In this document: in pieces, positions 29,201-32,868 of the stretch
Layout of the letters: each line of letters starts with the position of its first letter
Position numbering within the stretch: position 1 is the stretch's first letter
Assembly: GCA_020437385.1 (NCBI GenBank)
Contig: JAGQWL010000115.1
Location: 1 to 32,868 of the forward strand
Length of the DNA: 32,868 nucleotides
Reading direction: 5' to 3'
Origin: Bacteroidota bacterium
GTDB lineage: Bacteria; Bacteroidota; Rhodothermia; Rhodothermales; JABDKH01
Notes under the pieces: generated by a model
Database searches by the model: none
What the model was told of the DNA's origin: nothing
Seen by the model: the letters and a program-made list of their open reading frames with translations, nothing else
Translations under genes and position numbers: made by a program

Positions 29201-32200
29201 CTACAATGCGGGGCCAACGCTGGCTCAAGGTCAATACACGGTTTCGAGTCTATCAATCGGAAGCCAGGGTGGCGGAACGGTGCTATCCGCCGTCAATCCC
29301 GCATTTGACGGAGAAACGGACCAGGCAATTCTGGCCCTGACCCCCGGCGATGTCCTGCCGGTTGGCGGCACAGCGGATGCCTCGTTCGTGTTGACTTTCA
29401 TCCCGCCCGCAGGCATCTCAGCATTCTCAAATCAAGCGGCAGCGTCAGGAGATCTCACCGAGAACGGAGCGGCCGACGGTGACGCAACAGATCTTTCCAC
29501 TGACGGGACAGATCCGGACGGCACGGACGGCGATGACAGTCCGGATGAAAATGTCCCGACTCCAGTTTCTGTCTCGCTCGCGCCCGTGGTCGGCGCGGCG
29601 AAGCAGGCAGGCGCGGTTGCCGACAATGGTGACGGAACGTTCACCGTACCATTTAGTGTAGCCATCGAGAATTTCGGAAACGCCCCGCTATTTGATCTTC
29701 AGGTCACCGACGATCTCGCTTCGTTTGGTACCTATAACGGAACGACTGCCTTGTCGCAGGGTGAGTACGCTGTTTCCAGTCCGTCTATTGCAGGACTCGC
29801 TGGGGGAACCGTACTGTCTTCGGCAAATGCCTCGTTTGACGGTTCGGCTGACACCCAACTTCTCGTTGTAACGCCCGGCGACGTCCTGCCCGTCGGCGGC
29901 ACCGGTCAAATCTCATTCGCCGTCACCTTCTATCCGAGCGGCGGCGCTTCGTCGTTCAGTAACCAGGCTGTCGCATCCGGCGACCTGACTCAAGACGGCA
30001 ACCCTGACGGTGATACGACGGATTTGTCGACAGACGGAGCCGATCCCGATGGGACGGACGCTGACGACAATCCCGATGAGGCTACACCGACGCCGGTGTC
30101 GATCACGCTTGGACCAGTTATCGGTGCGGCGAAACAAGCGGGTGCCGTGAGCGACAATGGAGATGGAACGTTCACCGTTTCGTTTACCGTCACAATCGAG
30201 AATTTTGGTAATGCCCCGCTTTTCGACCTTCAGGTGTCAGACGATCTGGCCTCCTTCGGCAGTTTCAACGGTGCGACGGCGTTGGCGCAGGGCGAGTACG
30301 TGGTGTCGTCCGGTCCGGTCGTCGGCAGCCTCAATGGAGGCGCGGCAATTGGTGCCGCCAACACTGGCTACAATGGTGAGTCGGATCAACAGCTGCTCCT
30401 GGTGTCGCCGGGCGATGTCCTTCCAATTGCCGCAACGGCCCAAATCCAGTTCGAGATAACGTTCTATCCGACGGGCGGGAATACGCTGTTTGTAAATCAG
30501 GCGGTCGCGTCTGGCGATCTCGTGGAAAACGGTAGTTCGGATGGCGACGCGACAGACAACTCGACATCTGGAGCCGACCCTGACGGCGCAGACGGTGACG
30601 ACAATCCTGATGAAGGCGATCCGACGACTGTGTCGATCACTTTCGGACCGTCGATCGGTGCGGCGAAGCAGGCTGGGACGGTCGTCGACAACGGTAACGG
30701 TACCTTCAGCGTCCCGTTCACCGTTAGTATCGAGAACTTTGGCAATGCACCGCTTTTCGACATCCAGGTTAGTGATGCGCTGACTTCGTTCGGGTCGTAT
30801 AACGGTACCACGGCACTGTCGCAGGGTGAATATTCGGTCACGAGCCCGGTCGTCGTCGGCCTGTCCGCCGGCGCCATCCTTGCCGGTCCGAACGCGTCGT
30901 TTGACGGTGAATCTGTTAGTGAGCTGCTCGTGCCGACGGCAGGCGATGTGCTTCCGGTTTCCGGAACGGCCCAGATCTCATTCACGGTCACGTTCTTCCC
31001 GTCGGCCGGCAATACGTCGTTCGTGAATCAGGCGATCGCGTCTGGCGATCTCGTCGAAGACGGCACGCCCGACGGTGACGCGACCGATTTGTCGACCGAT
31101 GGCGCTGATCCAGACGGTAGTGATGCTGACGGAATCCCGGACGAGTCCGATCCGACGCCCGTATCGGTTGCGATAAATCCCCTCGTGGGTGCCGCCAAGA
31201 TGGCCGGACCCGTGGTTGACAATGGAGATGGATCGTTCACGGTTCCGTTCTCAATTGTCATCGAGAACTTCGGAAATGCGCCCCTCTTTGACATACAGAT
31301 AACTGACGATCTCGGCTCGTTTGGTGCATTCAACGGAGTCGGTCCATTGGCACCAGGCGAATATGTGGTAAGTGCGCCGGTGATCTTGAACGCTACAGCC
31401 GGAGCTGTCATTGGGGCCATAAATACATCGTTTGACGGTGAGTCGGACATGGCGCTGTTGTCGCTGACCGCCGGAGACCTTCTGCCCATAGGGGCGACGG
31501 TCACAGTCGATTTTGGTGTCACGTTCTTCCCGGCCGCGACAGTCTCGTCGTTCGTCAATCAGGCGACCGTAGCGGGCGACCTGGTCGAAAATGGAACGGT
31601 AGATGGTGATGCGACCGACCTATCGACCGATGGCACCGATCCTGATGGAACCGATGCTGACGGGATTCCTGACGAGGCGGATCCGACGCCTGTCAGCGTC
31701 TCGCTGACGCCGGTCGTGGGCGCTGCCAAGCTGGCGGGCACACCAACCGATAATGGCGACGGAACCTTCACGATTCCGTTCACCATAACGATCGAGAATT
31801 TCGGAAACGCACCGCTGTTTGATGTTCAGGCGACGGACGATCTCAGTTCGTTTGGAAGCCACAACGGGACCACGCCACTATCGGCCGGCGAGTACAACGT
31901 AACAGCGCCGACCGTGTCATCGTTGACTGGAGGTGCCATTCTGTCGACGGGCAATGCCGGCTTCGACGGGTCGATCGACCAAACCTTGATCGCGTTGACA
32001 GGGGGCGATACACTCCCGATTGGTTCGGTTGCGGAATTGTCCTTTGCCGTGACGGTGTTTCCGCCCGTCGGAATCGACACCTTCTCTAATCAGGCTACGG
32101 CCAGTGCCGACCTGACCGAGAATGGAGTCGCCGACGGAGACGCCACCGACCTGTCGACCAATGGTTCGGATCCCGATGGGAGTGACAACGATGACAACCC

Positions 32201-32868
32201 GGACGAGAATACTCCGACGCCGGTCTCCGTGACGTTGGTTCCACGCATCGGTGTCGCAAAGGCCGCGGGCGCCGTCGTCGACAATGCGGACGGAACATTC
32301 ACCGTTCCATTCACGATTCGAATCGAGAACTACGGAAACGCGTCACTTTACGACCTGCGGCTGGCGGACGATCTCTCTTCGTTTGGTTCGTTCAACGGAG
32401 TTGGAGTGCTGGCTCAGGGTGAGTACCGCGTGTCGGCGCCTGTTGTTGGCGCGGTGTCCGGCGGTGCGGTGCTGGCGACCGGGAACGCAGGCTTTGACGG
32501 CTCATCCGATATCGATCTCGTGCAGCAGACTGCCGGAGACGTTCTGCCAATTGGCGGGTCCATTCAAGTTTCGTTCAGCGTCACAATGGTTCCGGCAGCG
32601 GGCGTCAGCAACTTCCTGAATCAGGCCGTAGCGTACGGAGATCTGACGGAGGACGGTTCGTCGGACGGCGATGCCTCCGATCAATCGACTGATGGCGCCG
32701 ACCCTGACGGAAGCGATGCGGACAACAATCCTGACGAGAATCTGCCGACGCCAGTGAGTGTGAGTCTGACGCCGGTGATCGGCTCGGCGAAGGCGGCAGG
32801 TCCGGTTACCGACAACGGTGATGGCACGTTCACCGTGCCGATTTCCATCCTGATTCAGAATTATGGAA
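20259..32868 (+). CDS. Giant repetitive surface protein (5' part; runs off the window)
   Basis: One frame is open for over 4,200 codons to the window edge without a stop. No ATG lies between the sigma factor and the signal peptide. In-frame TTG codons at 20211, 20259 and 20268 are the candidates; 20259 is listed because GGGG lies six bases upstream. A signal peptide (RSRSLFVLFALGAV...TTVFG) is cleaved near residue 45. Residues about 46-327 form a unique domain starting with AFQTFEGRVNE and containing YLYWSGSGS. Residues about 328-455 match the DUF7933-like adhesin module (VSKSFEPAVIPQNG; LSGLTFTDALSG). From residue 456 come the 177-residue repeats (listed separately). Cysteines were seen only before the repeats. 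The domain type is that of DUF11-like surface and gliding-related proteins of Bacteroidota. Adhesion or a cell-surface filament is likely. The C-terminus, probably with a sorting signal, is outside the window. Confidence 0.9.
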   Translation, partial: MYTLEKLATLVIHERLSERSVRSRSLFVLFALGAVCAALPTTVFGQDVPLSAFQTFEGRVNETLAGGTLRSQPNNGGGTDPACQLNPTSSGTLTLPSGVTVDAAYLYWSGSGSTIDNSVTFNGSTVNATRTFTGTYNNGGTLMTWFQGFADVTTQVAGTGSGSYTLGGLTVDQTGIYCTSSAVLAGWVLHVFYTDPTIVEFRRIGIWDGFDVLRTTSGSISTTVTLSGLNIQAPVDGTMTNVVWEGDDTITSTNEFVRVNSTTLQSGDPFGSTSDNTSVSPSYGVDIDRRNLSSAVTAGQTSANLTVSTSTDLIILSTIVANIKSNLDPRVSKSFEPAVIPQNGTALMVFDVTNPNIAPLSGLTFTDALSGFNLASATLDPSSTCTGVTSNAVVGGTSFNVLSGNIAAESTCRIAIAVTSNTVGTHSNQITNLDTAETPTPVASNTATLTVQLPRIGAAKNAGTIVDNGDGTFTAPVTVEIENFGTESLFDLALVDDLTAFGTYNGSTALAAGQYSVSAPTVSGTSGGAILSTSNASFDGSGDTDLILTSSGDILPPGATATLQFSITFFPAAGQSSYTNQVTASGDVIEDGTADGHTSDLSTDGTDADGADNDGNPDEAVPTPIVAPIAPVIGAAKQAGVVTDNGDGTFTVPFTVVVENFGNAPLYDIQVSDLLAAFGSYNGATALSQGEYSVSAPTIGSLTGGAALANPNAGFDGEVDANLVSVTAGDILPIGATAAINFSVTFFPAAGVSSFANQANASGDLTENGTSDGDATDQSTDGADPDGTDADDNPDEAVATPVSVNLNPVIGSAKDAGAVVDNGDGTFTVPFTITLENFGSAPLYDIQITDDLSSFGSFLAAGALSPGEYRVSAPTIGTLTGGALVASTNGSFDGESDGDLVSVTSGDILPIGATAQIGFSVTFFPAAGVSNFANQATASGDLSENGTADGDATDLSTDGADPDGVDGDGNPDESVATPVTVSFAPVIGAAKAAGTVVDNGDGTFTVPFTVVVENFGNAPLFDLQVSDDLSSFGSFNGTPPLAQGEYSVSSMSIGTLSGGANLGAVNASFDGSSDQRLVQHTSGDVLPIGATASINFSLTFVPDAGVSSFSNQAVASGDIVEDGNEDGDATDTSTDGTDPDGSDNDDTPDESSTTPVSVTLIPGLGVAKEAGSVVDNGDGTFTVPFTVVVENFGNVPLFDLRLSDILNSFGTYNAAPTLSQGDYDVTTPVIGTLTGGAAIASANAGFNGDTDTDLISLTSGDVLPVSATAAISFSVTFFPSAGISSFSNQATGSGDVAENGVADSDVTDLSTDGADPDGSDNDDNPDEATPTPVTISLTPVIGAAKQAGAVTDNGDGTFTVPFTVVVENFGNVPLFDIQVSDDVTGFGTFNGSTALSQGEYTVGTVTVGSLTGGAVVGSANAGFDGSADQALITLSAGDVLPIGATAQLGFNVTFFPSAGLSSFVNQAIASGDETEDGTADGDATDVSTDGSDPDGTDNDDTPDESVATPVSVSLAPQIGSSKSAGGVTDNGDGTFTVPFVVAVENFGNTPLYDLQVSDNLASFGAYNGVSALGPGQYTVSAPAIGGLTGGTVLASANPTFDGSSDLNLLALSPGDVLPIGGTGQISFSVTFFPAAGNTSFANQATASGDTSEDGNPDGDTVDLSTDGNDPDGSDNDGNPDESTATPVTVTLNPVIGAAKQAGAVVDNSDGTFTVPFAVVVENFGNVPLHDVQVTDLLSSFGTFNGISALGPGQYNVTTPTVSGLSGGAVIASANSSYDGASDSDLLVVTAGDVLPIGATAQISFSVTFFPDAGASNFSNQANASADIVEDGNPDGDTTDLSTDGIDPDGSDGDDNPDESTATPVSVTLSPVIGAAKAAGAVVDNGDGSFTVPISILIENFGNAPLHDLQVTDNLSAFGSYNGVSALAQGEYAVSVPTVGTTTGGASISSANANFDGEGDQALLVVSAGDVLPVGSTAEVTFSVTFVPSAGNTSFVNQATGSGDLVENGVSDGDTTDLSTDGSDADGSDNDDNPDEFVPTTITVSLSPVVGLAKQAGSVTDNGDGTFSVGFSIVAENFGNVPLYDLQLVDDLASFGSFNGPGPLAQGEYSVSVPVIGTLSGGAVVSGVNGVFDGSADHNLLAFTPGDVLPIGATAAVSFTVTFFPSAGATSFSNQAVATGDLTEDGNADGDTSDDSVDGTDPDGTDNDDNPDESGTTTVTVSLDPVIGVAKSAGAVVDNGDGTFAVPFTLTVENFGNVPLFDLALSDDLSAFGLFNGATALVQGEYAVSAPVLGTTTGGAVISGTNVAFDGAADQRIVVATGGDVLPVGATYQVSFTVTFNPSAGNTSYTNQVSAGGDVVENGSSDLDTQDLSTDGLDPDGTDGDDTPDESVPTTVTISLSPQIGAAKEAGAIVDNGDGSFTVPFSITIENFGNVPLFDLQVTDDLASFGSYNGTTTLSPGEYSVSAPVIGSLGGGAVLAAASAAFDGSGNQTLLVPTAGDVLPIGATAEVTFTVTFFPAGGATSFVNQASASGDVTEDSNPDGDTTDLSTDGADPDGSDADDNPDEATPTPVTITLGPSIGLAKQAGTVVDNGDGTFRVPFTMVVENFGNAPLYDLQISDDLTAFGTFNGSTALSAGEYTVAAPVVDGVTGGAVVTAVNGSFNGSADQRVLVAAGGDQLPVGATAQLSFDLVFFPSSGISSYVNQAVGSGDVVENGTVDGDATDVSTDGADPDGTDGDDIPDESAPTPVTVTLSPIVGVAKEAGTVTDNGDGTFTIPFTLRVENFGNVALFDVQLSDNLGSFGTYNGSTALSPGQYSVTAPTIGSVSSGSVLANANSNFDGTSDSNLLVITAGDVLAIGGTANVQFSVTVFPSAGNTAFTNQAVGTGDLVENGVSDGDASDQSTDGADPDGNDNDDTPDENEVTNVSVSLAPVIGVAKRAGAVTDNGDGSFSVTFTITAENFGNAPLFDVQLTDDLSSFGSYNAGPTLAQGQYTVSSLSIGSQGGGTVLSAVNPAFDGETDQAILALTPGDVLPVGGTADASFVLTFIPPAGISAFSNQAAASGDLTENGAADGDATDLSTDGTDPDGTDGDDSPDENVPTPVSVSLAPVVGAAKQAGAVADNGDGTFTVPFSVAIENFGNAPLFDLQVTDDLASFGTYNGTTALSQGEYAVSSPSIAGLAGGTVLSSANASFDGSADTQLLVVTPGDVLPVGGTGQISFAVTFYPSGGASSFSNQAVASGDLTQDGNPDGDTTDLSTDGADPDGTDADDNPDEATPTPVSITLGPVIGAAKQAGAVSDNGDGTFTVSFTVTIENFGNAPLFDLQVSDDLASFGSFNGATALAQGEYVVSSGPVVGSLNGGAAIGAANTGYNGESDQQLLLVSPGDVLPIAATAQIQFEITFYPTGGNTLFVNQAVASGDLVENGSSDGDATDNSTSGADPDGADGDDNPDEGDPTTVSITFGPSIGAAKQAGTVVDNGNGTFSVPFTVSIENFGNAPLFDIQVSDALTSFGSYNGTTALSQGEYSVTSPVVVGLSAGAILAGPNASFDGESVSELLVPTAGDVLPVSGTAQISFTVTFFPSAGNTSFVNQAIASGDLVEDGTPDGDATDLSTDGADPDGSDADGIPDESDPTPVSVAINPLVGAAKMAGPVVDNGDGSFTVPFSIVIENFGNAPLFDIQITDDLGSFGAFNGVGPLAPGEYVVSAPVILNATAGAVIGAINTSFDGESDMALLSLTAGDLLPIGATVTVDFGVTFFPAATVSSFVNQATVAGDLVENGTVDGDATDLSTDGTDPDGTDADGIPDEADPTPVSVSLTPVVGAAKLAGTPTDNGDGTFTIPFTITIENFGNAPLFDVQATDDLSSFGSHNGTTPLSAGEYNVTAPTVSSLTGGAILSTGNAGFDGSIDQTLIALTGGDTLPIGSVAELSFAVTVFPPVGIDTFSNQATASADLTENGVADGDATDLSTNGSDPDGSDNDDNPDENTPTPVSVTLVPRIGVAKAAGAVVDNADGTFTVPFTIRIENYGNASLYDLRLADDLSSFGSFNGVGVLAQGEYRVSAPVVGAVSGGAVLATGNAGFDGSSDIDLVQQTAGDVLPIGGSIQVSFSVTMVPAAGVSNFLNQAVAYGDLTEDGSSDGDASDQSTDGADPDGSDADNNPDENLPTPVSVSLTPVIGSAKAAGPVTDNGDGTFTVPISILIQNYG
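21624..32868 (+). repeat. Array of 21 complete plus one partial 177-codon repeats
   Basis: The copies start at 21624, 22155, 22686, 23217, 23748, 24279, 24810, 25341, 25872, 26403, 26934, 27465, 27996, 28527, 29058, 29589, 30120, 30654, 31185, 31716, 32247 and 32778 (cut by the edge). All spacings are 531 bp except 30120-30654, which is 534. Each unit runs in order: IGxAKxAG; DNGDGTFTVPF; ENFGNAPLFDLQ; DDLxxFGxxNG; a GEYxVSAP strand; NxxFDG; GDxLPxGATA; FxVTFFPxAG; NQAxASGD; an Asp-rich stretch (DGDxTDxSTDGxDPDGxDxD, then NPDE); and a TPVxVxLxPV linker. The first about 130 residues look like an immunoglobulin-like beta-sandwich of the DUF11 type. The Asp-rich part resembles calcium-binding DxDxDG loops. 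The first copy is the most divergent. The copies differ clearly at the DNA level. Confidence 0.95.

Noticed and set aside
20523-32684. Many minus-strand open frames of 60-425 codons across the giant gene, with recurring sequences such as KFSTTTVNGTVNVPSPLS
   Set aside because: They lie antisense to the long plus-strand frame, recur at the same phase in each repeat and break at varying points. The recurring sequences are the reverse complement of the DNGDGTFTVPF region; they are shadows, not genes.

Overview
The window looks like a chromosomal piece of a fairly GC-rich member of the Bacteroidota/Rhodothermota group (Rhodothermales- or Salinibacter-like). This is an inference. It rests on a C-terminal type IX secretion (T9SS) sorting domain, a giant surface protein of the DUF11-like kind common in that group, several lipoproteins, weak Shine-Dalgarno signals, and housekeeping genes of typical Gram-negative form. 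No rRNA, tRNA, CRISPR array, insertion sequence or phage gene was seen.

Layout. (1) 1-169: the 3' end of serC. (2) 317-3201: a three-gene proton-translocating transhydrogenase operon (split alpha subunit pntAA-pntAB, then pntB), followed at 3272 by an ArsR-type regulator fused to a rhodanese domain that lacks its catalytic cysteine. (3) 4020-10825: a two-gene leftward unit (TesA-like SGNH esterase lipoprotein, then a secreted heparinase II/III-like protein) diverging from a rightward ABC transporter pair (YbbA/YbbP type). The 301-bp gap between them carries five degenerate 27-bp tandem repeats. (4) 10957-14288: CPXCG zinc-ribbon protein, YggS-type PLP protein, a small membrane/coiled-coil protein, a DivIVA-domain protein and a PqqB-like metallo-beta-lactamase-fold lipoprotein, all rightward. 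(5) 14335-19406: a small lipoprotein (leftward), a DPP-IV-type S9 peptidase (rightward) and a beta-propeller protein with a T9SS sorting domain (leftward, overlapping the peptidase by 4 bp). (6) 19472 to the end: an ECF sigma factor with an odd hydrophobic N-terminus, then a giant surface-protein gene that runs off the window.

The most striking feature is this giant gene. One plus-strand frame stays open from about 20.26 kb to the window edge (over 4,200 codons, no stop). It begins with a signal peptide and non-repeated domains, followed by 21 complete copies and the start of a 22nd copy of a 177-residue repeat. The repeat length is exactly 531 bp in every copy except one of 534 bp, although the copies differ widely in sequence. 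Each copy pairs an apparent beta-sandwich with an Asp-rich, probably calcium-binding linker. No ATG exists between the preceding gene and the signal peptide, so the gene probably starts at TTG. The many open frames on the opposite strand of this region are shadows of the repeats.

Functionally the window mixes central metabolism (serine/PLP, NADPH supply), envelope maintenance (ABC transporter, esterase, lipoproteins, DivIVA-like protein) and secreted or surface proteins (polysaccharide lyase-like, peptidase, T9SS cargo, giant adhesin-like protein). All assignments come from reading the sequence and recalling family motifs; no database search was run.
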